Assembly: GCA_035575135.1 (NCBI GenBank)
Contig: DATLYE010000027.1
Span: 53,577 to 117,576 of the forward strand
Direction of reading: 5' to 3'
From: JANWXD01 sp035575135
Lineage (GTDB): Bacteria > Acidobacteriota > Terriglobia > Bryobacterales > Bryobacteraceae
Length of the DNA stretch: 64,000 nucleotides
This document shows, piece after piece, positions 33,131 to 42,180 of the stretch; positions within the stretch are counted from its first letter, which is position 1, and every line of letters begins with the position of its first letter. The translations under genes were made by a program, and so were the position numbers. The notes under the pieces are model-generated. The model saw only the letters and a list, made by a program, of their open reading frames with translations, was not told where the DNA came from and did no database searches.

Positions 33131-34531
33131 CTAAAAGCGCAGGCGGCGGGCGGCGAAGCTCACCACACGGCCGGCCGCGGGTGGGTCCAGATTCGCCAGC
33201 GCCACCAGGACGTGTCCCGATTTTGGGAAAATGCGCAGCTCCCCGTTCATGCCCGGGGCGCCGCCACCGTGACCGAACCACAGCGCGCCGTCTTCGCTCC
33301 CCACCCCGAAGCCGTAAGCGTACCGGCCTCCGCCGGGCGTTTCCACCTGGGGCGTCGTGAGCAGCCGGGTGTGCTCCGGATCGAGCAGCCGGTGGCCGAG
33401 CAGGGCCAGGGCAAAGCGGTGCAGGTCACGTACGGTGGAATAGCCGCCGCCCGCCGAGGTGCCTCGGTGCGGAAGCGTCTCCGTATTCGGCACCCATGCC
33501 CCCTGGCGGCGCATGTAGCCGATAGCACGGTCGGGGACGCGGACATCTTCGGGGAGCGAGTCCGTGGCCTCCATGCCGGCAGGTTTGAACACATGCCGGC
33601 GCACGTATTCATAGTAGCTTTCTCCGGAGACGGCCTCGATGAGCACGCCAAGCAGGATGTAGCCGTAGTTGCTGTAGGCCCACCGGGAGCCCGGTTCGAA
33701 TTCCGGTGCGCGGTTTCCGTACAGGCGCACGTAATCGCGCAGCTCGCGCAGGTTTTGCCGCTCCCTCTGGAAGGCGGGGCCGAAGATATCGCCCATGCCC
33801 GCCGTATGCGTCAGCAGTTGCCGTACCGTAACCTTCGAAGCTACTTGGCGATTCGCGTACCCGGGAAGATGCCGGCCGACGGTGTCCTCCAGCCGCAGCT
33901 TACCCGCCTGCACCAGCTGCAGGACCGCCACCGCCGTGAACATTTTGTTCATAGAGCCGAGGCGGAAGCGGGTGGTCAGGCGGTTGGGAACGCCGCGCTC
34001 GCGGTCGGCGAGTCCGCAGGCCTGCGCAAACAGAACTTTCTTTCCGCGTGCCACCAGCGCCGCCCCGCTGAACTGGCCCCGGGCGCAGCGCCGGTTAATC
34101 TCGGATCGTAGTGCGGCGACCGCTTCGAGGTCGGACACACGGCCGGGCCCCGGAAATTCGGGTGAGGACGGAAGCACGCGGAGACTCATCCTGGCGATAC
34201 GCTCGGGGTTGCCCGGCTCGAGCTCCAGCTCAAAGCGTGCGTAGTTATCGCCATCGCGTTCCTTGACGACGCCGGTCACACCCAAGGGTTCCGCCCGCTC
34301 GATCTTCTCGAGCTCGAAGCCCCCGGTCTCCCCGCGGAACTCGAGCAGCTCGTCCACTCGGGCGGCTTCGCTCGGGCGGTGCGATTCCAGAAATTTCGTG
34401 AGGGAGGCACGGTCTCCGGCGTTGAAAACCTCCAGCCACCGCCGAAACAGTCGCAAGGCGGGACCTTCCTGAGAGAGGGCCTCCCAGACGCCGCCCGCCG
34501 CCAGAAGCAGGAAAATCAGAGAAAGGCCCAC
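33131..34531 (-). CDS. Exported beta-lactamase-family serine hydrolase (class C/esterase type)
   Basis: 466 residues. An N-terminal signal peptide is followed by an extra domain of about 110 residues found in secreted beta-lactamase-like esterases, then the serine-hydrolase fold: S193-M-N-K196 (SxxK), YSNYGY (YxN) and a C-terminal HGGGAPGMNGE replacing KTG. These proteins are D-alanyl-peptidases, esterases or amidases in the periplasm; substrate unknown. GTG 34531 is the start that includes the signal peptide. It lies 20 bp upstream of the beta-propeller gene on the same strand. Confidence 0.85.
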   Translation of the reverse strand: MGLSLIFLLLAAGGVWEALSQEGPALRLFRRWLEVFNAGDRASLTKFLESHRPSEAARVDELLEFRGETGGFELEKIERAEPLGVTGVVKERDGDNYARFELELEPGNPERIARMSLRVLPSSPEFPGPGRVSDLEAVAALRSEINRRCARGQFSGAALVARGKKVLFAQACGLADRERGVPNRLTTRFRLGSMNKMFTAVAVLQLVQAGKLRLEDTVGRHLPGYANRQVASKVTVRQLLTHTAGMGDIFGPAFQRERQNLRELRDYVRLYGNRAPEFEPGSRWAYSNYGYILLGVLIEAVSGESYYEYVRRHVFKPAGMEATDSLPEDVRVPDRAIGYMRRQGAWVPNTETLPHRGTSAGGGYSTVRDLHRFALALLGHRLLDPEHTRLLTTPQVETPGGGRYAYGFGVGSEDGALWFGHGGGAPGMNGELRIFPKSGHVLVALANLDPPAAGRVVSFAARRLRF

Positions 34532-34595
34532 GGGTCTTTAGACGCAAACCCGCGGCGCTCGGTTGGCCGCGTTAAAAAAAAGCCCCACGGAAAAA

Positions 34596-34685
34596 GGTGC
34601 CATACGAGGCTGACGCAGAAAAACGTGCCACACCAGGCTGACAGATTTAAGAAGAAAAAGGTGCCATACCAGGCTGACGGATTTT
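34596..34685. repeat. Three tandem copies of the interspersed repeat
   Basis: Copies at 34596-34619, 34624-34648 and 34660-34685 share GTGCCAYACCAGGCTGACGGATTTT with small differences and are joined by A-rich spacers. A fourth copy is at 14473-14498. The array starts directly at the TAA of the amidohydrolase gene. It has no coding potential; origin as a REP-like or degenerate mobile repeat is inference. Confidence 0.7.
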
Positions 34686-36414
34686 ATCGGCGCTGGTAGA
34701 CCAGCCGGCCGCCGAGATACGTCCGCTCCACCTGAATGTCGCGAATCTCATCCACCGGGCAGGTGAGGATGTCCCGGTCCAGAATGATGAAATCAGCGAG
34801 CTTGCCTGCCTCGAGCGATCCCTTTTCCTTTTCCTCGAAGGTCAGATAGGCGTTGTTGATGGTGTACAGGCGGATCGCCTGCTCGCGCGTGAGCGCCTGT
34901 TCGGCATAAAGCGGCTTGTCCATCCATCGCGGGCGGCGCGTCAGCACCGTCCACATTCCCAGGAACGGGTTGTACGGATTGATCGAACGCAGGCCGCCGA
35001 TCTTCTGCATGTGGTCCGAGCCGCCGCCCACGACGACACCTTCCTCAAACAGCGTCTTGTACGGGTGGAAGTAACGCAACCGCTCCTCGCCGAAGTGCCG
35101 CAGCAGCGTCCAGCCGTCCAGATACAGCCACGGCGGCTGCATATTGGCCACGACCCCCAGACGTTTCATTTTCCGGATGGCGTCGCGCGTCATGAAACTG
35201 GCGTGCGTGATGTTCGGGCGCCGGTCCCGCACCGGAAAATCGTGCTCCGCAATGCGCTCGTAGGTCTCGACCATCGTCTCCACGGCGCCGTCCCCCTGCG
35301 CGTGCGCCGTGAACTGCAGGCCGTTGCGCAGCGCTTCGCGAGCGATCAGGTAGAGCTTGTCCGGCTCGATGTAGCGCATCCCGCGGTAAGCCGGATCGTC
35401 AATGCCGTACAGCGGACTCACACCCCACGGCTTCAACATGAAGGCGCTGCCCGTCAGCATCCCTCCGTCCAGGAACGTCTTCACGCCGCGCAGCCACAGC
35501 ATGTTGTCATACCGGTGCAGGGGGTGCTCGGCGGCCCTCCGCAACCGGGCTTCAATCTGATCCATGGGCGCCTGGGCGTCCACGTGCAGCGTCAGGAAGG
35601 TGCGGCAGCTCAGTTCCCCGCGATCTCTGAGCAGCCGATACAACTCGACTTCCTCGTCCTCCGTATCGCCGTCCACGATGCTGGTCAACCCCACGGAGTT
35701 GTAATCGGCCAGGAGCTCTTTCAAGCGCCGCAGGCGATCCTCCAGGGTGGCCTTGCGCTCCCTGGGTGCGGCGCGGATGAAGCGGCCGCAGTTTCGCAGG
35801 ATACCGGTGGGTTCTCCCGAGGCGTCGCGCTCGACGCGGCACGGTTTGCCGTCGGTGACCTTGAAGTTCCGGTCAATGCCGCTCAATTTCAGGGCCAGCG
35901 AGTTGAGCGCGGCGTCCGGCCCGGTGCGAAAGACGACGGGATGATTGGGCGCGGCGCGATCCAGCTCCTGCCGGCTCGGATAACGCTGCTCCTTGAGGCG
36001 CGTGATGAAAACCTGCGACACGACGATCCACTCACCCGGCTTCAGCGCGGCTGCCCGGGCTCGAACGTAGTCGAGCACGTCCCGGACGCTCTCCATGGCC
36101 GGCACCGGGTGGTCGAACTCGAACATGGAGGCCGCAGGCGCATGAACATGAGAATCAATCAGCCCGGGCAGCACGGTCTTGCCGCGAAGATCCAGCTTCT
36201 CGGTGGCCGGTCCGGCCAGCCGGAGGATCTCGCTGTCGGACCCGGTTGCCAGGATGCGGTCCCCGCGAACCGCCAGCGCCTCGGTGATGCGAAACGACGG
36301 GTCAACAGTTACAATCTTGCCATGGTAAAGAATCAGCTCCGCCACGTCCCCGGCCGGCGAGGCAGCGGTTGAGGCAACCAGAAATGCGCTTGCGATCAGG
36401 AAGCGGAACAACAT
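34684..36414 (-). CDS. Exported amidohydrolase, YtcJ-like
   Basis: 576 residues with a signal peptide (residues 1-19). It is a metal-dependent amidohydrolase of the Amidohydro_3/YtcJ group: LPGLIDSHVH (two metal-binding histidines), VKTFLDGGMLTGSA, TAHAQGDGAVE, ITHASF and GGGSDHM with the metal-binding aspartate, and the C-terminal GKLADFIILDRDI. Members act on N-acyl or cyclic amide compounds; the true substrate is unknown. ATG 36414 has a GGAGGAGG ribosome-binding site and a TAGAAT box upstream (36435-36440). The divergent transglutaminase-like gene begins within the same region. Confidence 0.87.
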   Translation of the reverse strand: MLFRFLIASAFLVASTAASPAGDVAELILYHGKIVTVDPSFRITEALAVRGDRILATGSDSEILRLAGPATEKLDLRGKTVLPGLIDSHVHAPAASMFEFDHPVPAMESVRDVLDYVRARAAALKPGEWIVVSQVFITRLKEQRYPSRQELDRAAPNHPVVFRTGPDAALNSLALKLSGIDRNFKVTDGKPCRVERDASGEPTGILRNCGRFIRAAPRERKATLEDRLRRLKELLADYNSVGLTSIVDGDTEDEEVELYRLLRDRGELSCRTFLTLHVDAQAPMDQIEARLRRAAEHPLHRYDNMLWLRGVKTFLDGGMLTGSAFMLKPWGVSPLYGIDDPAYRGMRYIEPDKLYLIAREALRNGLQFTAHAQGDGAVETMVETYERIAEHDFPVRDRRPNITHASFMTRDAIRKMKRLGVVANMQPPWLYLDGWTLLRHFGEERLRYFHPYKTLFEEGVVVGGGSDHMQKIGGLRSINPYNPFLGMWTVLTRRPRWMDKPLYAEQALTREQAIRLYTINNAYLTFEEKEKGSLEAGKLADFIILDRDILTCPVDEIRDIQVERTYLGGRLVYQRR

Positions 36415-36434
36415 GATGGCGGCCCTCCTCCGGG

Positions 36435-36440
36435 ATTCTA
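36435..36440 (-). promoter_or_regulatory. -10 box (TAGAAT) of the amidohydrolase gene
   Basis: TAGAAT on the minus strand lies 20 bases ahead of ATG 36414, leaving a short leader with GGAGGAGG. No clear -35 is seen. Confidence 0.35.
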
Positions 36441-36466
36441 CCGAATTCGGCCGCCGGAGACGCAGA

Positions 36467-38161
36467 GTGCTGGCCGCGGTGTGCTTGCTGGTTTGGGGAG
36501 CCCAGGCTCAGCCTCTGTTCGGTCCGCTGGTGGTGAGCGACCGGTGGCCCCAGTGCACGGACCTGGTTACATGGACGCGGGACGTGATGCGCCTGGAGGG
36601 GCTGGAAGACGCCTCTGAGACCGCGCAAGGCAAGGCTTTCTTCCGGTGGCTCCGACTGTTTTCCCGCATGGCCGTAGGAGGAATGATCCAGGCTTACGAA
36701 GGCGCCTTCGGCAAGGAAGAGTACGTGACGGACGCGCACAAGAATTTGTTTGTGTACGGGTGGGGTTACTGCGACACCACCAGCCGAATCGCCGAGGCCG
36801 CCTGGGCCGAGTTCAAGCGGGATCGGGGCGCTGCCCAGCGCGTCTGTGTCCAGCACGCCGGCGGCGGCTACCATACCATGTACCGGCTGCGCTTGGACGG
36901 CCGGTGGGGTGCGTTTGATCCCCGCTATGGGTACTACCTCGTCGCGCAGGACGCTGCGGATGCACGCGTGCTCGACTGGCAGGAGGTGGGCCTGGATGAA
37001 AATATCCTGAAGAACAAAAGGTACCGCCACCGCAGCCGGCCGTTCTTTGAATATCCGGGTCTCGAGTGGGAACGCGCCCTGCTGATCAACGCCGCCTTCT
37101 TTGAGAGTGAAGCCCAGTGGCGCCGTGCCGGCGCGCCCGTCGAGTGTGTCTTCGCGGACCCGATGTACCGCATGGGGACGCCGTTCCACGACATGAATTT
37201 CCGCCTGCCACGGGGCGCAACGATCGAACGGTATTGGGATAACACAGCTCGCAAGTTCTACGTGCCGGCCGGCAGCCACACCCGGCGCGAATACCCTTTC
37301 TTAGCATCCGGCCGGTTTTACCGCGTGACGGAGACCATGTTCGAGGGCAACTGGGTCAGGCACGATCCCAATTATGTTTGGGCGCAGCCCTATCTGGCCA
37401 CAGTGCCGCGAGGTGAGGGTTACCCGCGGGAGATGGAAGGCGGGCGGACCATCGGACAGGCCTGGGGCCGGATTGTGTACCAGCCGGATCTGAGGGGCCC
37501 GGCGGCGCGCGACGCGCTGACCAAGGACACAACGTTGGTTCCTTCGCCCCGTCCCCCTTACCTCCGCACCCAGGGGACCCGGGAGGGGCAGGCCGTGTTC
37601 GATTTCTACAGTCCCTATGTGCTGGTGGAGGGCGCCATCTCAGGCGAGCTTTCCGGAGTCGAGGAAGATCACTTGGCCGTGGAAGTGCGCACCCTGCGGG
37701 CAAAAGCTCGCAGGCGCGATGAACCGGACGTGTGGTCCGCCTGGGAAGCGGTGCACCGCGGCCCGGGCGGTTTTCGAATTTCCCTGGGCCGGGAGCGCTT
37801 CAACGGTCGTAATGTCAGCCTGCATGGAGTGTATCGTTTTCAGGTGCGGGTCACGGCTGCAGCGAACCCCTCCCGCCGGAATCCGGCAGGAATCGACAAG
37901 TTCGGCGCTGAGTTGTATTTCGAAAACGGCATCATGAGTATTCCGCGGATCTTTGCGGGAACCAACATCGTCCGGTTCAAGGTGAACGATGCGGCCGCTG
38001 TCCGCGCACCTGTCCGGGTGACCTACGTTTACCAGACGGCGGCCGGTGAAAAGACACACGTGCAAGTGCTGGAGCGTTCCGACTTCCGGGGCAATGAAGC
38101 ATCCTACCGGTTGGAAGCACCCGGACTGCAGCGCTGCAAATCACTTTCGATCCGCTATTAG
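36467..38161 (+). CDS. Exported transglutaminase-like protein
   Basis: 564 residues from GTG 36467, which has a GGAGA six bases upstream; ATG 36413 is an alternative that would overlap the divergent start codon. The hydrophobic N-terminus (VLAAVCLLVWGAQAQ) is a signal peptide. A transglutaminase/papain-like triad is visible with C102 (GWGYCDTTSRIAEAAW), H136 (GGYHTMYRLRLDGRWG) and D151 (AFDPRYGYY), in the order and spacing of the transglutaminase-core fold. The C-terminal half is beta-rich and unassigned. Possible activities are protein cross-linking, amidation or peptidase; it may also be a binding protein. Only 8 bp separate it from the spermidine-dehydrogenase-like gene. Confidence 0.65.
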   Translation: MLAAVCLLVWGAQAQPLFGPLVVSDRWPQCTDLVTWTRDVMRLEGLEDASETAQGKAFFRWLRLFSRMAVGGMIQAYEGAFGKEEYVTDAHKNLFVYGWGYCDTTSRIAEAAWAEFKRDRGAAQRVCVQHAGGGYHTMYRLRLDGRWGAFDPRYGYYLVAQDAADARVLDWQEVGLDENILKNKRYRHRSRPFFEYPGLEWERALLINAAFFESEAQWRRAGAPVECVFADPMYRMGTPFHDMNFRLPRGATIERYWDNTARKFYVPAGSHTRREYPFLASGRFYRVTETMFEGNWVRHDPNYVWAQPYLATVPRGEGYPREMEGGRTIGQAWGRIVYQPDLRGPAARDALTKDTTLVPSPRPPYLRTQGTREGQAVFDFYSPYVLVEGAISGELSGVEEDHLAVEVRTLRAKARRRDEPDVWSAWEAVHRGPGGFRISLGRERFNGRNVSLHGVYRFQVRVTAAANPSRRNPAGIDKFGAELYFENGIMSIPRIFAGTNIVRFKVNDAAAVRAPVRVTYVYQTAAGEKTHVQVLERSDFRGNEASYRLEAPGLQRCKSLSIRY

Positions 38162-38169
38162 CTTCGCCC

Positions 38170-39969
38170 ATGGATATGACGCGCCGCGATTTTCTCAACG
38201 GGACCTTGCTGGGAAGCGGCCCCGGCCTACTGCGCGCGCAGCCGCCGGCCGGCCGGGCCTGGGACGGTCCCGGCGGCGTGGGCGATTACGCAGCCTGCAA
38301 TGGCAACCCCTGGCAGGTGGTGGAGGCGGCGCACCGCATCCGCGAGGGCGCCTACGGCGCGGAGATACTCCCCTCGCGCGACACGGGCGAGGCGTTTGAC
38401 CTCGTGGTCGTCGGCGCGGGCATGAGCGGACTCGGCGCCGCCCTCTACTTCCGGAGATACTTCCCTTCCGGCAAGGCCTGTCTGGTGCTGGACAATCATC
38501 CGGTCTTCGGCGGGGAGTCCAAACGAAACGAGTTCGTCGTTGACGGAGTCAGGCTGATGGCGCCACAGGGCGCCAACGAGTTCGACATTCCGGTCTGTCC
38601 CGGGACGGATGACTACGAAATCTGGGACATGCTGCGGATTCCGCGCCGATTCGACTATCAGCAATGGGACCCGTCTTTGAAACCGCTCGAGTTCGACCGC
38701 ACCAACTACGGCTTCCAGCACTGGCTGCATGCCCCGAGCTTCGGTCACTACTGGAACGGCCGCTGGATGCGTGACTTCTGGGACTCGGGCCCTGCCCCGG
38801 AGGTCCTGCGCAAATGGAAATTCGACCGCCGGCGCTACTACCCGGGAGAGGATTTTGAGTCGTGGCTCGACACCATGACCTATCAGGACTACATCGAAAA
38901 GGTCATGGGGTTACCCCACGACGTGACCGCATACGCCCATCCGATCCTGGCCGCCGCAATGGGCCTAGGGTGCGACGCACTTTCCGCCTACGCCGCCTGG
39001 CAGATCGGGTTGCCCGGTTTTCGGGGATTTCCGAACGCGCCGCCTTTCCCGGTAGATTTCGCCAAAGTCCCCGACAACGAATGGCACATGTTTCCGGGAG
39101 GCAACACGGGCCTTGCCCGGCACATCGTCAAGACGCTCGCCCCCGAATCCATCACCGGCAGCCACGAGTTGAACGACATCATCACCGGCCGTGTGCGTTT
39201 TGACCGTCTGGACCGACCGGGCATGCCCTTCCGCTTCCGCCTGGGGGCAACCGCCGTGCGGGTTGAACAAACGCCGGAACGCGTTTGTGTGACTTACGAA
39301 CGGCGCGGCCGATTGCACCGCGTTCAGGCCAAAGTCGCGGTCATGGCCGGCGGGAGCTGGACCGCCCGCCGCATCGTGCGCGACCTTCCTCCAGAGAAAC
39401 GAGAAGCGCTGGAACACTTCCTTCACTCCGCGGTCCTGGTATTCAACGTCGCCGTACGGCACTGGCGTTTCTTGTACGACCTCGACGTGACGGCGGCGCG
39501 CTGGACGGAAGGCTTCGGGTTCAGCTGCAATGTGCGTCGCCAGATGGTGCTCCGCGGCTACCGGCCGCGACTCCACCCGGATTCGCCCAACGTCTTGACC
39601 TTTTATGTGCCGCTTTACTATCCCGGCCTGCCGCCCCGCATCCAAGGCTCACGCGGGCGCCTGGAGATGATCCAGACTTCCTACGCCGAATATGAGGAGC
39701 GCCTTCGAAGCCAGATCCGAAAACTCTTCGGATCGGCAGCCGAGCCAGCCATCGCGGGCATCATTCTCAACCGCTGGGGACACGCGTACGTGAATCCGAC
39801 ACCGGGATTCTACTTCGGGCGCAACGGACGGCCGGCGCCCCGGGACGTCGTGCGCAGGCCGTTCGGGCGGATTGCGTTCGCACATTCGGAACTGGCCGGC
39901 CACCAGTTCTGGCTGGGAGCGATTCGGGAGGGCCGCCGCGCCCTGGAGCAGTTGCGGGAATACCTCTAA
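38170..39969 (+). CDS. Exported flavoprotein, spermidine dehydrogenase-like
   Basis: 599 residues. A twin-arginine signal (TRRDFLNGTLLGSG) starts the protein. The segment ACNGNPWQVVEAAHRIREGAY precedes the FAD-binding fold FDLVVVGAGMSGLGAALYFRR and LVLDNHPVFGGESKRNEF, a combination I know from Pseudomonas spermidine dehydrogenase (SpdH), which cleaves spermidine in the periplasm. The FAD-binding end (AFAHSELAGHQFWLGAIREGRRA) is intact. The polyamine link is plausible because putrescine-forming genes occur 27 kb away, but the real substrate is unknown. It probably forms one transcript with the transglutaminase-like gene upstream. A start at ATG 38176 is equally good. Confidence 0.72.
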   Translation: MDMTRRDFLNGTLLGSGPGLLRAQPPAGRAWDGPGGVGDYAACNGNPWQVVEAAHRIREGAYGAEILPSRDTGEAFDLVVVGAGMSGLGAALYFRRYFPSGKACLVLDNHPVFGGESKRNEFVVDGVRLMAPQGANEFDIPVCPGTDDYEIWDMLRIPRRFDYQQWDPSLKPLEFDRTNYGFQHWLHAPSFGHYWNGRWMRDFWDSGPAPEVLRKWKFDRRRYYPGEDFESWLDTMTYQDYIEKVMGLPHDVTAYAHPILAAAMGLGCDALSAYAAWQIGLPGFRGFPNAPPFPVDFAKVPDNEWHMFPGGNTGLARHIVKTLAPESITGSHELNDIITGRVRFDRLDRPGMPFRFRLGATAVRVEQTPERVCVTYERRGRLHRVQAKVAVMAGGSWTARRIVRDLPPEKREALEHFLHSAVLVFNVAVRHWRFLYDLDVTAARWTEGFGFSCNVRRQMVLRGYRPRLHPDSPNVLTFYVPLYYPGLPPRIQGSRGRLEMIQTSYAEYEERLRSQIRKLFGSAAEPAIAGIILNRWGHAYVNPTPGFYFGRNGRPAPRDVVRRPFGRIAFAHSELAGHQFWLGAIREGRRALEQLREYL

Positions 39970-40016
39970 TGACCATGCGGGAGGCTGAGCACACTATGTT
40001 CTCTCAAAAGGGTGTG

Positions 40017-42131
40017 ATGCGGCTCGGGTTCGCCGCTTCCATACTCGTCGTGCAGGCTGCGCTGCCTTTGGCGGCGCAGACCGCCGACCGGCTGGACTTT
40101 CTGGCCGGGCACACCGATTTCCGCGAGATCCGGCGGATGTTGCCCGACTACTGCCGCCGTATCGCGTTTGAGAAGCTGGATGCGCGCCGCCGGGAAATCG
40201 CCCGGCTCACCGGGCCCGGCCAGATCGAGGCCCGGAAGCGCTACGTGCGCGAGCGGATGCAACAGGCCTTGGGCGGCTTGCCCGAGCGCACGCCGCTCAA
40301 CGCCCGCGTCACGGGCGCCATCGAGCGCGAGCACTACCGCATCGAAAAGATCGTCTTTGAAAGCCAGCCGAATTTCTTTGTCACTGCAAACCTTTACCTC
40401 CCCAAGACCGGGAAACCGCCGTATCCCGCCATTCTGTTCCCCCTCGGACATGAGGCCGGCGGCAAGTCCAATCCCACCTGGCAGCAGTTTCTCGGATCGG
40501 TGGCTTCGAAGGGCTTCGTGGCGCTTGCCTGGGATCCGCTGGGCCAGGGCGAGCGCGTGCAGCTCTACGACGAAGACCTGGGCGGCTCGAAGGTTGTGCG
40601 CTCGACGACGGAACACACCATCCTCGGCACCCAGTGCCTGCTCGTCGGGGATAACCTGGCGCGGTACACGATCTGGGACGGGTTGCGCGCCCTCGACTAT
40701 CTGCTGTCGCGAAAGGAGGTGGATCCGCAACGGGTGGGCTGCACCGGCAATTCCGGAGGCGGCACCCATACGGCATATCTGGCCGCCCTCGATGACCGGA
40801 TCCAGGTGGCGGCGCCCTCCTGCTATCTGACCTCCTGGGGGCGGTTGCTGGAGACCATCGGACCGCAGGACGCCGAGCAGTGCCTGCTGCCCTGGCTGGC
40901 CGCGGGGCTCGATCATGCCGATTTCATCCACGCCTTCGCCCCCAAGCCTTACCTGGTGCTGGCCGCCATCCGCGACTTTTTCTCGATCGTGGGCACGCGC
41001 GGGACCTTCCACGAAGCCGGACGCATCTACGAGCTGCTCGGTGCGCGGGACAAGCTCGCCATGGTCGAAGCCGACGACGGCCACGGTTACTCCCGGCCGC
41101 GGCGTCTGGCCGCCTACCGCTGGTTCAGCCGGTGGCTCAAAGGAAGCGACGACGAAGCGACCGAACCGGAGATCCCGCTGGCCGCCGAGGAGGAGCTGTA
41201 CGCGACACCTACCGGCCAGGTGGCTACTTCGCTCGGCGGTGAAACCGTCTTTACCCTGAACCGGAAGCGCGCCGAGCAACTCCGCCGGCCTGCCGGCGTT
41301 CCGGCCAGTCCGCAGCTTGCCGCCCTGCTCGGATTCGTCCCGCCGGAAGGTCCCGTGAAGATGCGGGGCTTTGGCGAGATCGAGCGGTCCGACTACCGGA
41401 TCGAAAAGATCGTTTACGAAAGCGAGCCGGGGATTGCCGTGCCCGCACTGGTGTTCGTGCCGAAGACGTCGCTGCCCCGCAAACCCGCGGCGATTTACGT
41501 GGACGGGCGCGGGAAAGCGGCCGGCCGCGAGGACATCGAGGCCCTGGTCAAATCGGGCTGGCTCGTGCTTTCCATTGATGCGCGCGGCTTCGGCGAGACG
41601 CGGCACGGAAGCGAGGAGTACGGTTCAGACTGGCCGCGCTACTTCGGCGACTACGACTGCGCCATGACCGCTCTGCTCGCCGGCCGCACGCTGGTCGGCA
41701 TGCGTGCGCTCGACATCGTGCGGGGTGTGGACCTGCTGGCGCAGAGGCCGGATGTGGATTCCAGCCGCATCCTCGCTTTCGGCGTCGAAGCCGGAGCGGT
41801 GCCCCTGCTGCACGCCGCTGCGTTCGACGCCCGCATGCGAAACGTTGCCTTGGAGCGCATGCTCGCCTCCTATGATTCCGTCGTGCGCAGCCGCATTCAC
41901 CGGGGCGTCTTCGAACAGGTAATTCCGGCGGTGCTCCGGCACTACGACCTACCCGAACTGGCGGCGAGCCTGAACCCGCGCCCGGTCTGGGTCGTGGATC
42001 CCGCCGGGCCCGCCGGGGGTCTGCTGGCGATGGCGGAAGCGCGGCAGCTCTACGGCAAGCCGAACGTACGCGTCCTGCGGCGCCAGCCGGAACAGTCCGC
42101 GGCGGAGCTCTATCGCCCTTGGCTCGAGTAA
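40017..42131 (+). CDS. Exported tandem alpha/beta hydrolase, second domain lacking the nucleophile
   Basis: 704 residues from ATG 40017, which begins a signal peptide (MRLGFAASILVVQAALPLAAQ) and follows AAGGG-type purines; ATG 39969, overlapping the previous stop as TAATG, is an alternative. Two similar halves each begin with a Y-R-I-E-K-I-V-F/Y-E-S segment (about 108-116 and 460-468). The first half has nucleophile S246 in GNSGGG and a histidine near 355 (DDGHGY), as in acetyl-xylan-esterase-like dienelactone hydrolases. In the second half the nucleophile position is Glu591 in FGVEAG, so it is probably catalytically dead. Likely a secreted carbohydrate esterase. Confidence 0.8.
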   Translation: MRLGFAASILVVQAALPLAAQTADRLDFLAGHTDFREIRRMLPDYCRRIAFEKLDARRREIARLTGPGQIEARKRYVRERMQQALGGLPERTPLNARVTGAIEREHYRIEKIVFESQPNFFVTANLYLPKTGKPPYPAILFPLGHEAGGKSNPTWQQFLGSVASKGFVALAWDPLGQGERVQLYDEDLGGSKVVRSTTEHTILGTQCLLVGDNLARYTIWDGLRALDYLLSRKEVDPQRVGCTGNSGGGTHTAYLAALDDRIQVAAPSCYLTSWGRLLETIGPQDAEQCLLPWLAAGLDHADFIHAFAPKPYLVLAAIRDFFSIVGTRGTFHEAGRIYELLGARDKLAMVEADDGHGYSRPRRLAAYRWFSRWLKGSDDEATEPEIPLAAEEELYATPTGQVATSLGGETVFTLNRKRAEQLRRPAGVPASPQLAALLGFVPPEGPVKMRGFGEIERSDYRIEKIVYESEPGIAVPALVFVPKTSLPRKPAAIYVDGRGKAAGREDIEALVKSGWLVLSIDARGFGETRHGSEEYGSDWPRYFGDYDCAMTALLAGRTLVGMRALDIVRGVDLLAQRPDVDSSRILAFGVEAGAVPLLHAAAFDARMRNVALERMLASYDSVVRSRIHRGVFEQVIPAVLRHYDLPELAASLNPRPVWVVDPAGPAGGLLAMAEARQLYGKPNVRVLRRQPEQSAAELYRPWLE

Positions 42132-42180
42132 AGGGCCTGGCGGCGTGCACTCCGCGGCAGGTCTTGCCAGAACGTGCGAT

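Noticed and set aside
34561..34600. Rho-independent terminator near the A8 run before the tandem repeats
   Set aside because: No GC-rich stem lies directly next to the A/T run in either direction.
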